A DNA stretch of 64,000 nt from Streptomyces spinoverrucosus (GCF_015712165.1 NZ_JADPZX010000001.1:1054001-1118000); one strand, 5' to 3'; positions 27,156-35,761 are shown, counted from the first letter of the stretch. Made by a program: numbers and translations. Notes: generated by a model from the letters alone, not told the origin.

Positions 27156-27749
27156 TCAGGCGTCCCCCGGCGTGTCCCTGCGCCACAGCCGGTACCCGGC
27201 GGCACCGAGCGCTCCCGCGATCAGCAGCCCACCGGCGACCAGTGCGGGCACGGACACGCCGAAGGCCCCGCCCGACCCGGCGTGCACTCCGTGCTCGACC
27301 ACGGGGCCACCGCACCACTGCTTCGGCTCGACGCACGTCGTCGTGCCGCTGCTCGCCACGGGCGCGGCGGTGAGGGTCGCGCTCCACGCCTTCCCCTTCG
27401 CACCGGCCGCCCCCGGGCAGGTCCCGTCGACGGTCCACGCCGAGTCCTGGCCGGCGGCCGCGATGACGGCAGTCCCCCGATACGCGGGCCCGGTCGCCGG
27501 GTCTTCCTTCCCGAACACCAGCCGCAACTTCACCGTGCCCTCGGCGAACGCCTTGGAGGTCGCGTCGATCACCTCGGGCGCGGCCCCGGTGATGGGATCA
27601 CAGACGACGGCGACGGTGACGGTGCCGCCGGCCTGAACGGCGGAGGGAGACACCTCCGCGGCCGGATCCGCCGCCGCCAGGGGCACGGCCCCACCCAGAG
27701 CGGCCCCCGCCAGAACAACCACGGACAGGACACGGGCGCTGCGGCGCAT
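27156..27749 (-). CDS. Secreted, membrane-anchored protein of unknown function
   Basis: 197 residues. A signal peptide (MRRSARVLSVVVLAGAALGG, cleavage near AAA, residue 27) is followed by an Ig-like beta-rich ectodomain starting VSPSAVQAGGTVTVAVVCDP. Cysteines occur in VVCD, GTCPG, TTTCVEP and QWCGG. A transmembrane helix (VPALVAGGLLIAGALGAAGY) and a short basic tail RLWRRDTPGDA end the protein. This is the layout of Streptomyces cell-surface proteins held by a C-terminal helix. No known catalytic motif. It stands alone between the aminotransferase-like and sigma-factor genes. Confidence 0.75.
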   Translation of the reverse strand: MRRSARVLSVVVLAGAALGGAVPLAAADPAAEVSPSAVQAGGTVTVAVVCDPITGAAPEVIDATSKAFAEGTVKLRLVFGKEDPATGPAYRGTAVIAAAGQDSAWTVDGTCPGAAGAKGKAWSATLTAAPVASSGTTTCVEPKQWCGGPVVEHGVHAGSGGAFGVSVPALVAGGLLIAGALGAAGYRLWRRDTPGDA

Positions 27750-27887
27750 GAGACGAGCTCCTTAGACCGACGAGGGGGGCACGAGGCCCGCACCCCCCAC
27801 AGCCATCACAGCCCGCGACCACCACAGCCGCCCGCGCCCGGACCCCATTAGCGGGAACCACGCACCCAACCAGGTGAACAACGCCGT

Positions 27888-28694
27888 TCAGGCGGCCCCC
27901 CGCATCACTTCCTCCCGCACCCGATCACACGACCGACTGATCAACCGCGACACATGCATCTGCGAGATCCCCAACTGCTCGGCGATCCGACTCTGCGTCA
28001 TGTCCCGGAAGAACCGCATGTACAGAATCGCCCGCTCCCGCTCCGGCAACGCGGCCAGCCGAGGCTTCACCGCCTCCCGGTCCACGACCGTGTCCAGCGC
28101 CGGATCGGCCGCCCCGAGCGCGTCACCGAGCGAGTACCCGTCCTCACTGCCCGGCAGCTCCGCGTCCAGCGACAACGCGCTGAAACTCTCCAGCGCCTCC
28201 AGCCCGGCCCGCACGTCCTCCTCGCTCATGTCGGCGTGCTCGGCGATCTCGGCCACACTCGGCTGCCGCCCCGAGGCACCCTGTACGCCCGCCGACAGCT
28301 CCTGGACGGCGACCCGCACCCGATTGCGCAGATCCTGCACCCGGCGCGGCACGTGCAACGTCCACATGTGGTCCCGGAAGTGCCGCTTGATCTCACCGGT
28401 GACCGTGGGCACGGCATAGCTCTCGAACGCGTGCCCGCGCGCGGGGTCGTACCGGTCGACGGCCTTGACCAGCCCGAGGGCCGCGACCTGACGCAGGTCC
28501 TCGTAGTTCTCGCCCCGGCTGCGGAACCGTCCGGCCAGCCGTTCCGCCATGGGCAGCCAGGCCTCGACGAGCTCGTCGCGCAGCGCGTCGCGCTCTGGTC
28601 CGGCGGGCAGTTCGGCGAGGCGGCGGAAGGCGGCGGCGGTGTCGGGGGCGTCGTCGTGGGGGTGGTGCTTAGCGCTCTCTGGGGCGGTTCGCAT
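27888..28694 (-). CDS. RNA polymerase sigma factor, SigB/SigF/SigG family
   Basis: Group 3 sigma factor of 268 residues. Region 2 holds ENYEDLRQVAALGLVKAVDRYD and FESYAVPTVTGEIKRHFRDH. Region 3 contains VPRRVQDLRNRVRVAVQEL and QPSVAEIAEHADMSEEDV. Region 4 ends LAALPERERAILYMRFFRD and ISQMHVSRLISRS, the -35-binding HTH. The ATG at 28694 has AAGGGAG 12 bp upstream. No anti-sigma or anti-anti-sigma gene is adjacent, unlike the rsbA-rsbB-sigB operon. Family members direct osmotic and oxidative stress and differentiation genes from GNNT-N14-16-GGGTA promoters, several of which occur to its right. Confidence 0.93.
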   Translation of the reverse strand: MRTAPESAKHHPHDDAPDTAAAFRRLAELPAGPERDALRDELVEAWLPMAERLAGRFRSRGENYEDLRQVAALGLVKAVDRYDPARGHAFESYAVPTVTGEIKRHFRDHMWTLHVPRRVQDLRNRVRVAVQELSAGVQGASGRQPSVAEIAEHADMSEEDVRAGLEALESFSALSLDAELPGSEDGYSLGDALGAADPALDTVVDREAVKPRLAALPERERAILYMRFFRDMTQSRIAEQLGISQMHVSRLISRSCDRVREEVMRGAA

Positions 28695-28869
28695 GATGCG
28701 TCGCAACTCCCTTGGAAATGCTGTGCGTTGGACGGTCACCGTGGGAGCGCGTACACGGTCCTGGACGGACGCACGCGGGGCCGGTCGGGCCGCTCCCACG
28801 GACGTGCCTCCTGTCCGAAGCACTGTGTCGCGCCTGCCCCGGGCCCCTGGGCGCAAACGCCCGTACCGG

Positions 28870-28893
28870 GTTTTCCGGTTGCGCGGAGGGTGA
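28870..28893 (+). promoter_or_regulatory. SigB-like promoter ahead of the thiamine-dependent oxidase
   Basis: GTTT (28870-28873), 14 bp, then GGGTGA (28888-28893), 46 bp before the ATG. One base departs from the GGGTA(C/T) consensus. Confidence 0.4.
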
Positions 28894-28939
28894 CTCGTAG
28901 CGGGAGCTGCCCATGTCGTCACGTCCTGGAGGTCACTCC

Positions 28940-30733
28940 ATGAGCACCAAGGTCTCCGACCACGTTCTGCAGCGGTTGCGCGAATGGGGGGTGGAGCACG
29001 TCTTCGGCTACCCCGGCGACGGGATCAACGGCCTGCTCGCCGCCTGGGGCCGCGCCGAGGACCAGCCGCGCTTCATCCAGTCCCGGCACGAGGAGATGTC
29101 CGCGTTCCAGGCGGTCGGCTACGCCAAGTTCAGCGGCCGCCTCGGGGTGTGCGCGGCCACGTCGGGACCGGGCGCGATCCACCTGCTCAACGGGCTGTAC
29201 GACGCCAAGCTCGACCATGTGCCGGTGCTGGCGATCGTCGGCCAGACGCACCGTACGGCGATGGGCGGCTCGTACCAGCAGGAGGTGGACCTGCACTCGC
29301 TGTTCAAGGACGTCGCCTCGGACTTCCTGGAGACGGTGACGGTGCCCGAGCAGCTGCCGAACGTGCTGGACCGGGCGATCCGCACCGCCTACGCGCGCCG
29401 CGCCCCGACCGCGGTCATCATCCCCGGGGACGTGCAGGAGCTCGACTACGCGGCGCCGACGCACGAGTTCAAGATGGTGCCCTCCAGCCTGGACCGCAGC
29501 GCGTGGACGGCGATCCCGTCCGAGGATTCGCTGCACCGGGCGGCGGAGGTTCTCAACGCCGGTGACAAGGTGGCGATCCTGGTCGGTCAGGGCGCGTCGG
29601 GGGCGCGCGCGGAGGTGGAGCGGATCGCCGAGCTGCTCGGCGCGGGCGTCGCCAAGGCGCTGCTCGGCAAGGACGCGCTGAGCGACGAACTGCCGTACGT
29701 CACCGGCTCGATCGGCCTGCTGGGCACCCGTCCGTCGTACGAGCTGATGCGTGACTGCGACACGCTGCTGACCATCGGCTCCTCGTTCCCGTACACGCAG
29801 TTCCTGCCGGAGTTCGGCAAGGCGCGCGGGGTGCAGATCGACATCGACCCGCACATGGTCGGGATGCGTTATCCGTACGAGGTGAATCTCGTCGGCGACG
29901 CCGGGGAGACCCTGCGGCGGCTGATCCCGCTGCTGGACGCCGACCGTGGGCGCGAGTGGTACGAGACGGTGTGCGACAACGTGCGGCACTGGCGGCAGGT
30001 GATGGAACGCCGGGCGGAACTGTCGGCGGACCCGATCAACCCGGAGTACGTGGCCCACGCCCTGGACCCGCTGCTGCCCGAGAACGCGATCGTCACGTCC
30101 GACTCGGGTTCGGCGGCCAACTGGTACGCCCGCCATCTGACGATGCGCGGCGGCATGCGTTCCTCGCTCTCCGGGACGCTGGCGACGATGGGCTGCGGGG
30201 TGCCGTACGCGATCGGCGCGAAGTTCGCGCACCCGGACCGGCCCGCGATCGCACTGGTCGGCGACGGGGCGATGCAGATGAATGGACTCGCGGAGCTGAT
30301 CACGGCGGCGAAGTACCAGGGCCGCTGGCAGGATCCGCGGCTGGTGGTCGCCGTATGGAACAACCACGACCTGAACCAGGTCACCTGGGAGATGCGGGCC
30401 ATGGGGGGCGCGCCGTCCTTCCTGCCCTCCCAGCAACTGCCGGACGTGCAGTACGCGGCCTTCGCCCGCTCCCTGGGCCTGACCGGGGTCCGGGTGGAGA
30501 AGCCGGAGGACGTGGAGGCGGGCTGGCGGGCCGGTCTGGAGGCCGACGGCCCGGCGGTGATCGAGTTCCTGACCGACCCTGCGGTGCCGCCGATCCCGCC
30601 GCACGCGACGTGGGAGCAGATGGAGGCGACGGCCGCGTCGATCCTGAAGGGCGACGCCGACCGGGGCTCCATGGTCAGGCAGGGGTTCAAGGCGAAGGTG
30701 CAGGAGTTCCTGCCGCGGCGGGAGAAGAAGTAG
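28940..30733 (+). CDS. Thiamine-diphosphate-dependent oxidase/decarboxylase (pyruvate oxidase-like)
   Basis: 597-residue enzyme of the acetolactate synthase/pyruvate oxidase superfamily, closest by pattern to pyruvate:quinone oxidoreductase. The N-terminal Pyr domain has HVFGYPGDGINGLLAAW and the cofactor-activating Glu in QSRHEEMSAFQAVGYAK. The middle domain has ILVGQGASGARAEVERI. The C-terminal PP domain has VGDGAMQMNGLAEL with the Mg/TPP site completed by WNNHDLNQV. There is no C-terminal membrane helix as in E. coli PoxB. ATG 28940 with GGAGG upstream. It would turn pyruvate to acetate and CO2 in stationary or stressed cells. Its exact substrate is inferred. Confidence 0.88.
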   Translation: MSTKVSDHVLQRLREWGVEHVFGYPGDGINGLLAAWGRAEDQPRFIQSRHEEMSAFQAVGYAKFSGRLGVCAATSGPGAIHLLNGLYDAKLDHVPVLAIVGQTHRTAMGGSYQQEVDLHSLFKDVASDFLETVTVPEQLPNVLDRAIRTAYARRAPTAVIIPGDVQELDYAAPTHEFKMVPSSLDRSAWTAIPSEDSLHRAAEVLNAGDKVAILVGQGASGARAEVERIAELLGAGVAKALLGKDALSDELPYVTGSIGLLGTRPSYELMRDCDTLLTIGSSFPYTQFLPEFGKARGVQIDIDPHMVGMRYPYEVNLVGDAGETLRRLIPLLDADRGREWYETVCDNVRHWRQVMERRAELSADPINPEYVAHALDPLLPENAIVTSDSGSAANWYARHLTMRGGMRSSLSGTLATMGCGVPYAIGAKFAHPDRPAIALVGDGAMQMNGLAELITAAKYQGRWQDPRLVVAVWNNHDLNQVTWEMRAMGGAPSFLPSQQLPDVQYAAFARSLGLTGVRVEKPEDVEAGWRAGLEADGPAVIEFLTDPAVPPIPPHATWEQMEATAASILKGDADRGSMVRQGFKAKVQEFLPRREKK

Positions 30734-30791
30734 GCCGAGGTGTTGGACGGCGCTGAATAGTTCGGGGCGCACGAAAGCGTTGCGGCCCCTG

Positions 30792-30860
30792 CTGTCCGAC
30801 GTGGCCGCGAACATCACCGGCGCCGACTACGTCATCGACGGCGACACCGTCAAGACGGTC
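30792..30860 (+). pseudogene. C-terminal scrap of a short-chain dehydrogenase
   Basis: The frame reads LSDVAANITGADYVIDGDTVKTV, the stereotyped end of SDR oxidoreductases (SD-x-A-x-x-ITG-x-x-Y-x-IDGG-x-x-x-TV). Only about 23 codons remain between the oxidase stop and the DUF2795 promoter; no start or NAD domain is present. It marks a deletion at this junction. Confidence 0.7.
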
Positions 30861-30877
30861 CGAGCCCCGCCCACCCG

Positions 30878-30902
30878 GTGTCGCCGCCCGCCCTCCGGGT
30901 AC
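30878..30902 (+). promoter_or_regulatory. SigB-consensus promoter of the DUF2795-CBS operon
   Basis: GTGT (30878-30881), 15 bp, GGGTAC (30897-30902), an exact fit to GNNT-N14-16-GGGTA(C/T), 32 bp before the ATG at 30935. Confidence 0.65.
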
Positions 30903-30934
30903 GCGGTGCGCACCCCGAAGATCTGGAGCACACC

Positions 30935-31315
30935 ATGCAGCGAGGCAGTGACCGGCTGAGCGTCCACCGGGACGAAGAGATGAAGCACGAACTGCAGGGG
31001 CTGCTCAGGTCGGGCCACCCCACCCGCACGGAGGAGTGGCACGACCCCGAGCCCACCGCCGAGGACGACCCGCGCATCGCGGGCGGCCCGGTCATGCCGG
31101 GCTCGTTGGCGGAGGTCCGCCTGGAGCTGGGCCGGATCCTGGGCCGCACCGCGTTCCCGGCCGGCCCGGGCGACCTGATCAGCGCCCTGCGCCGGCGCAA
31201 CGCGCCCGACGCCCTGATCGAGCCGCTGCGGCGGCTGCCCCGCTCGGCCCGCTACGGCAACGTGCAGAAGCTGGCCGAGGCCCTGACCCACGGTGAGCGG
31301 CGGAGGGAGACGTGA
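30935..31315 (+). CDS. DUF2795 domain protein
   Basis: 126-residue soluble protein. The C-terminal two thirds form a DUF2795 domain, a small helical module (LGRTAFPAGPGDLISALRRR, RLPRSARYGNVQKLAEAL). The N-terminal part is charged and probably disordered. ATG 30935 has GGAG 6 bp upstream; an earlier in-frame GTG lies before the promoter and is unlikely. Its stop overlaps the CBS gene start. The molecular role of DUF2795 is unknown; in actinobacteria it recurs beside stress-response genes. Confidence 0.85.
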   Translation: MQRGSDRLSVHRDEEMKHELQGLLRSGHPTRTEEWHDPEPTAEDDPRIAGGPVMPGSLAEVRLELGRILGRTAFPAGPGDLISALRRRNAPDALIEPLRRLPRSARYGNVQKLAEALTHGERRRET

Positions 31316-31773
31316 TGATGGCCGACTATGTGCGGGAAGTGATGACGCCGGGGGTGGTGGCGGTCCGGCCGGACGCCTCGCTGGTGGAGGCGGCGCAGCT
31401 GATGCGTGCGCAGGACATCGGCGATGTCGTGGTGGCCGACGGACAGCGTGTGGTCGGGGTGCTCACCGACCGGGACATCACCGTGCGGGCGGTCGCCGAG
31501 GGCATCGACCCGCTGACGGTGAGTGCCGCGTCGGTGTGCACCCCGGACCCGGTGGTGGTCGGGCCCCAGGACCCGGTGTCGACGGCGGTGGCGCTGATGC
31601 GCGAGAAGGCCGTACGCCGCCTGCCGGTCGTCGAGGACGGCCTGCCCGTCGGGATGGTGAGTCTCGGGGACCTCGCTCTGGCGCAGGACCCGGAGAGCGC
31701 CCTCGCCGACATCAGCAGGGCCGAACCGGACACGGCCACACGCCCCGCGCCCGACATCCGGGGCCCGGTGTGA
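31315..31773 (+). CDS. Two-CBS-domain protein
   Basis: 152 residues with a tandem CBS pair (Bateman module) that binds adenine nucleotides. CBS1 about 5-60: VREVMTPGVVAVRPDASLVE and VVGVLTDRDITVRAVAEG. CBS2 about 72-125: VCTPDPVVVGPQDPVSTAV and AVRRLPVVEDGLPVGMVSLG. No output domain, so it would act as a partner or sensor. Starts at GTG 31312, ATG 31315 and ATG 31318 share one frame; GGAGGGAGA favours the ATGs. It is coupled to DUF2795 and 44 bp ahead of the DJ-1 gene. Confidence 0.9.
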   Translation: MMADYVREVMTPGVVAVRPDASLVEAAQLMRAQDIGDVVVADGQRVVGVLTDRDITVRAVAEGIDPLTVSAASVCTPDPVVVGPQDPVSTAVALMREKAVRRLPVVEDGLPVGMVSLGDLALAQDPESALADISRAEPDTATRPAPDIRGPV

Positions 31774-31817
31774 CGGCCAGGGCAGGGAACAAGCACACGG
31801 AAGGACGCTGAAGGATC

Positions 31818-32360
31818 ATGCGTATCGCGTTTCTGACCGCGCCCGAGGGAGTCGAGCAGGTCGAGCTGACCGACCCCTGGAAGGCGGCCACAGACGCCGG
31901 GCACGAACCGGTGCTCGTATCGACGAAGAGCGGCGAGATCCAGGCTTTCAACCACCTCGACAAGGCGGACACGTTCCCCGTCGACGAGGTGGTGGGCGAG
32001 ACCTCCGCGGACTCCTTCGGCGGGCTGGTGCTGCCGGGCGGGGTCGCCAACCCGGACTTCCTGCGGATGGACCCCAAGGCCGTGGCCTTCGTCCGGGACT
32101 TCTTCGAGCAGGGCCGTCCGGTCGCGGCGATCTGCCACGCGCCGTGGACGCTGGTCGAGGCCGACGTCGTACGGGGCCGGGTGCTGACCTCCTGGCCGAG
32201 CCTGCGGACCGACATCCGCAACGCGGGCGGCACCTGGGTGGACGAGCAGGTGAAGGTGTGCGACCACGGCACCAACAAGCTCGTCACCAGCCGCAAGCCG
32301 GGCGACCTGAAGGCGTTCTGCGAGACGTTCCTGGAGGTGTTCGCGAAGGAGACCGCGTGA
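31818..32360 (+). CDS. DJ-1/PfpI-family protein
   Basis: 180-residue single-domain protein of the type 1 glutamine amidotransferase-like fold. The nucleophile elbow is AAICHAPWTLVEA (Cys106-His107), with the upstream acid in the VLPGGVANPDFLR loop and a WVDEQVKVCDHGTNKLVTSR C-terminal block, as in PfpI/YhbO stress proteins that repair glycated proteins or act as chaperones. It follows the CBS gene without a visible terminator and is probably in the same stress operon. Confidence 0.92.
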   Translation: MRIAFLTAPEGVEQVELTDPWKAATDAGHEPVLVSTKSGEIQAFNHLDKADTFPVDEVVGETSADSFGGLVLPGGVANPDFLRMDPKAVAFVRDFFEQGRPVAAICHAPWTLVEADVVRGRVLTSWPSLRTDIRNAGGTWVDEQVKVCDHGTNKLVTSRKPGDLKAFCETFLEVFAKETA

Positions 32361-32434
32361 TCGCGTAACGGCGTAACCGGACCGCGTCATGGCGCAACCG
32401 GACCGCGTCATCGCGTAACCGGCCGCGTAACCGG
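32352..32434. repeat. 21-bp tandem repeat after the DJ-1 gene
   Basis: About 3.5 imperfect copies of a 21-bp unit built from GCGTAACCGGACCGCGTCAT: full units at 32371-32391 and 32392-32412, partial ones before (from 32352, over the stop codon) and after (32413-32434). Non-coding; no hairpin stands out. Confidence 0.75.
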
Positions 32435-32487
32435 ATCATGCGACGAGCCGGGCCGGGTTCCGCAGGGCGGGGCCCGGTCCGCGCGTG

Positions 32488-32835
32488 TCACGCGCTCGGG
32501 CTGCGGTCCGGGCCGGACTCACGGTCCGCGGCGCTGCCCGAACCCCACTTGCCCACCGGGGTCTGTGCGTCGCGGGAGCCGTTCCCGGCGCGTTCCCGGG
32601 CGCCGTCGCGGGTGCGGCCCGGGGCGACGAAGCGGCGCGGGTTGCGACGCAGGTACTCGCCCTCCAGCTGGGCCATGCGTTCGTTGTGCGCGCGCAGCGC
32701 GTCGTTCGAGCCGTACAGCAGGGTGTCGTGGCGCGTGCGGTGGATGGTCTCCAGCTCTTTCATGAGCTGCTGGTCATCCAGCCGGCCCGGGTCGACTCCG
32801 GTCATCGTGGTGCCCCGCTCGTCGTGTTCTCTCAT
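32488..32835 (-). CDS. DUF6158 family protein
   Basis: 115-residue acidic/basic small protein. The conserved block is MTGVDPGRLDDQQLMKELETIHRTRHDTLLYGSNDALRAHNERMAQLEGEY... (cited here only as its first segment MTGVDPGRLDDQQL and later SNDALRAHNERMAQLE), ending RRNPRRFV, with a variable Arg/Gly/Ser tail. The start is either ATG 32835 or ATG 32805, where the conserved part begins; neither has a good Shine-Dalgarno. The function is unknown; it is widespread in Streptomyces. It diverges from the release-factor-like gene. Confidence 0.75.
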   Translation of the reverse strand: MREHDERGTTMTGVDPGRLDDQQLMKELETIHRTRHDTLLYGSNDALRAHNERMAQLEGEYLRRNPRRFVAPGRTRDGARERAGNGSRDAQTPVGKWGSGSAADRESGPDRSPSA

Positions 32836-32848
32836 GCGGTACGGGTAC
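32824..32848 (+). promoter_or_regulatory. SigB-consensus promoter of the release-factor-like gene
   Basis: GTGT (32824-32827), 15 bp, GGGTAC (32843-32848), the same elements and spacing as at 30878. It lies 53 bp before the ATG at 32902 and overlaps the divergent DUF6158 start. Confidence 0.65.
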
Positions 32849-32901
32849 CCGCCCGGCAAGCAAGCACTGCACTGCCCCCGAGCGGCAACCGGGAGGGAGC
32901 C

Positions 32902-34017
32902 ATGGATCTCGCGTTCCTGCATCCACTCTACGAACATCCGGGCCCCTGGGCCTCCGTCTACGTCGACCTGTCCCGGCATACGGAGGACACGCCGCTCGAA
33001 CGGCATCTGACGGCCGAGGCGATGGCCCGGGAGCTCGCGGGGCAGGGCGCCGACGAGGCGACCTGCCGGGCCGTGCGGGACGCGATCGAGGAGCTGAAGC
33101 ACTCGCCGGAGCCGCACGGGCGGGCCCTGTTCGCCCGTGCGGGTCAGGTGGTCCTCGACCCGCCGCTGGCCCGCGCCCCGCAGCGCGGCTGGGCCGAGTG
33201 GGCGCCGCTGCCCCGGGCCACCCCGCTGCTGGACCTGACCGGCGAGGACGCGGTGGCCGTGGTGGCCTACATCGACCGCAGGGGCGCCGACTTCGAGCTG
33301 CGCAGTGCGCTGGCCCGGGAGACGGCCGGTTCGGTCACCGGACGGCAGTGGCCCGTGCACCGGACGAGCACCGTCGACTGGTCGGAGCGGCACTTCCAGC
33401 TGCGGGTGGAGAACACCTGGGAGCACAATGCGGCGGAGATCGCCGACGCACTCGCGGTGTGCCAGGAGGAGACCCGCGCAGACCTGCTGATCCTGGTCGG
33501 TTCGGACCGGGAGCAGCGGGCCGTGCACGAGCGGCTGCCCCAGCGGCTGCACGACCGCGTGGTGGAGGCCCCGCACGGGGCGGGCAGCCGGCTGCTCGAC
33601 GGGGACGTCGAGGAGGCCCGCGCCACTCATGTGCGCCGGCATGCCGAGGCGGAGCTGGAGCGGTTCCTGGCGGCCCGGGCTCCGGACGACGAGGGCCGCG
33701 CCGGGGCGGTGGAGGGCGTGCCCGCGCTGATCGAGGCGGCGCGTGAACACCGTGTCGACGAGCTGGTCGTCCGCCCGGACGGCGGTGACACGCACCGCGA
33801 GGTGTGGATCGGTGAGGACGCCGACCAGCTGGCGGTCCGTCGTACGGACCTGAAGATCCTCGGCGAACAGCACTCCTGGTCCGCCCGCGCGGACGACGCC
33901 CTCCTGCGCTCGGCGGTCGCCACGAACGCCCCCGCGATCTCACTGGCCCCCGCCGAGGCGGCCCGAGAGCAGGACGTGCCGGTGGGCGGCCTGGGCGCCC
34001 TGCTGCGCTGGTCGTAA
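32902..34017 (+). CDS. Bacterial archaeo-eukaryotic release-factor-like protein (Rv2629/Vms1-like)
   Basis: 371 residues, similar in pattern to Mycobacterium Rv2629 and the baeRF group related to eRF1 and Vms1/Ankzf1 peptidyl-tRNA hydrolases. Landmarks: WASVYVDLSRHTEDT at the start, VVAYIDRRGADFELRS, DLLILVGSDREQRAVHERLP in an eRF1 domain 2-like core, and DELVVRPDGGDTHREVWIG in a pelota-like C-terminal part. A role in stalled-ribosome handling under stress is inferred from the family. GGGAGGGA precedes the ATG. Confidence 0.8.
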   Translation: MDLAFLHPLYEHPGPWASVYVDLSRHTEDTPLERHLTAEAMARELAGQGADEATCRAVRDAIEELKHSPEPHGRALFARAGQVVLDPPLARAPQRGWAEWAPLPRATPLLDLTGEDAVAVVAYIDRRGADFELRSALARETAGSVTGRQWPVHRTSTVDWSERHFQLRVENTWEHNAAEIADALAVCQEETRADLLILVGSDREQRAVHERLPQRLHDRVVEAPHGAGSRLLDGDVEEARATHVRRHAEAELERFLAARAPDDEGRAGAVEGVPALIEAAREHRVDELVVRPDGGDTHREVWIGEDADQLAVRRTDLKILGEQHSWSARADDALLRSAVATNAPAISLAPAEAAREQDVPVGGLGALLRWS

Positions 34018-34030
34018 CCCGCCCGGGGCG

Positions 34031-34047
34031 GGCCCGGCCACCGGGCC
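34031..34047. terminator. Hairpin between convergent genes
   Basis: GGCCCGG (34031-34037), loop CCA, CCGGGCC (34041-34047), between the release-factor-like gene and the ABC-F gene. A second GC hairpin (CCCGCC/GGCGGG) directly precedes it. Confidence 0.6.
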
Positions 34048-34141
34048 TGCCCACACGGCCTGCCCACACGGACACCCCTGGGCGCTCGGCCGCCGGGCCT
34101 GCCCGTCCTTCGCATGGTCGTGCCACCAGCGGGTCGGCGGG

Positions 34142-35761
34142 CTACCGGGCCCGCTCCACCCGGCGCTCGTCCCACACCGGCTCCGGCGTCTCCCGGACGC
34201 GGCCGTCGCTGCCGAAGACCAGGAAGCGGTCGAAGGAGCGGGCGAACCAGCGGTCGTGGGTGACCGCGAGGACCGTGCCGTCGAACGCCTCCAGGCCCTC
34301 CTGGAGCGCCTCGGCGGACTCCAGGTCCAGGTTGTCGGTGGGCTCGTCGAGGAGCAGGGCGGTGACACCCTGGAGTTCCAGCAGCAGGATCTGGAAGCGG
34401 GCCTGCTGGCCACCCGAGAGTCGGTCGAAGGTCTGTTCGGCCTGGCCGGTCAGCTCGTAGCGCCGCAGCCGCGACATGGCGGCGCCCCGGTCCTGGGCGT
34501 GCTCCCGCCACAGGATGTCCAGTAGGGAGCGGCCCATGAGCTCGGGATGCGCGTGCGTCTGCGCGAAGTGGCCGGGCACGACCCGCGCCCCGAGCTTCCA
34601 CTCCCCCGTGTGCGCCACGTCCTCCCCGGCGAGCAGCCGCAGGAAGTGCGACTTGCCGGAGCCGTTGGAGCCGAGGACGGCAACCCGCTCGCCGTAGAAG
34701 ACCTCCAGGTCGAACGGCTTCATCAGGCCGGTGAGTTCGAGGCCCGCGCAGGTGACGGCCCGAACCCCGGTCCGGCCGCCCTTGAGCCGCATGGTGATGT
34801 CCTGCTCGCGCGGCGGCTCCGGCGGCGGGCCCGCCTCCTCGAACTTGCGCAGCCTGGTCTGGGCCGCCGCGTACCGGGACGCCATCTCGTGGCTGACGGA
34901 GGCGGCCTGGCGCAGGTTCAGCACCAGCTTCTTCAGCTGGGCGTGCTTCTCGTCCCAGCGTCTGCGCAACTCCTCGAAACGGGCGAAGCGTTCACGCCGG
35001 GCCTCGTGGTAGGTCGCGAAGCCGCCGCCGTGCACCCAGGCGTCCGCGCCGGCCGGGCCGGGTTCCACGGAGACGATCTTCTCGGCGGTGCGGGCGAGCA
35101 GTTCGCGGTCGTGGGAGACGAACAGCACCGTTTTGCGGGTCTCGGTGAGCCGCTCCTCCAGCCAGCGTTTGCCGGGTACGTCGAGGTAGTTGTCGGGCTC
35201 GTCGAGCAGCAGCACCTCGTCGGTGCCGCGCAACAGCGCCTCCAGCACGAGCCGTTTCTGCTCGCCGCCGGACAGGGTCCGCACCTGCCGCCACTGCGCC
35301 TTCTCGTACGGCACCCCGAGCGCGGCCGTGGTGCACATGTCCCACAGCGTCTCCGCCTCGTAGCCGCGCGCCTCGGCCCAGTCGGCGAGCGCCTGCGCGT
35401 ACGTCAGCTGGGCGGCCTCGTCGTCGACGGTCATGATGGCGTGCTCTGCGGCGTCGACGGCCTTCGCGGCCTCACGGATGCGGGGCGGCGACACCGACAC
35501 CAGCAGGTCGCGTACGGTCGTCTCGTCCCGTACGGATCCCACGAACTGCCGCATCACGCCGAGCCCGCCGCTCACGGTGACGGTGCCGCCGTGCGGTTTC
35601 AGCTCGCCGGAGAGCAGCCGGAGCAGGGTGGTCTTGCCGGCGCCGTTGGGTCCGACGAGGGCGACGACGGCACCCTCGCCCACCCGGAAGGACACGTCGC
35701 CGAGCAGTGCCCTCCCGTCGGGGAGGTGGTACTCGATGTGCGCGGCTTCCAGATGTCCCAT
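34142..35761 (-). CDS. ABC-F family ATPase
   Basis: 539-residue protein with two ABC ATPase domains and no membrane part. Domain 1: Walker A VGPNGAGKTTLLRLL, signature LSGGEQKRL, Walker B EVLLLDEPDNYLD. A charged linker with HYEARRERFARF-like helices (about 245-320) follows. Domain 2: LGSNGSGKSHFLRLL, LSGGQQARFQ, ALLLDEPTDNLD. Such proteins act on the ribosomal E site, either as translation factors or for antibiotic protection. No drug-specific arm is recognisable. It is 42 bp ahead of no other gene on its strand and ends at the convergent hairpin. Confidence 0.92.
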   Translation of the reverse strand: MGHLEAAHIEYHLPDGRALLGDVSFRVGEGAVVALVGPNGAGKTTLLRLLSGELKPHGGTVTVSGGLGVMRQFVGSVRDETTVRDLLVSVSPPRIREAAKAVDAAEHAIMTVDDEAAQLTYAQALADWAEARGYEAETLWDMCTTAALGVPYEKAQWRQVRTLSGGEQKRLVLEALLRGTDEVLLLDEPDNYLDVPGKRWLEERLTETRKTVLFVSHDRELLARTAEKIVSVEPGPAGADAWVHGGGFATYHEARRERFARFEELRRRWDEKHAQLKKLVLNLRQAASVSHEMASRYAAAQTRLRKFEEAGPPPEPPREQDITMRLKGGRTGVRAVTCAGLELTGLMKPFDLEVFYGERVAVLGSNGSGKSHFLRLLAGEDVAHTGEWKLGARVVPGHFAQTHAHPELMGRSLLDILWREHAQDRGAAMSRLRRYELTGQAEQTFDRLSGGQQARFQILLLELQGVTALLLDEPTDNLDLESAEALQEGLEAFDGTVLAVTHDRWFARSFDRFLVFGSDGRVRETPEPVWDERRVERAR

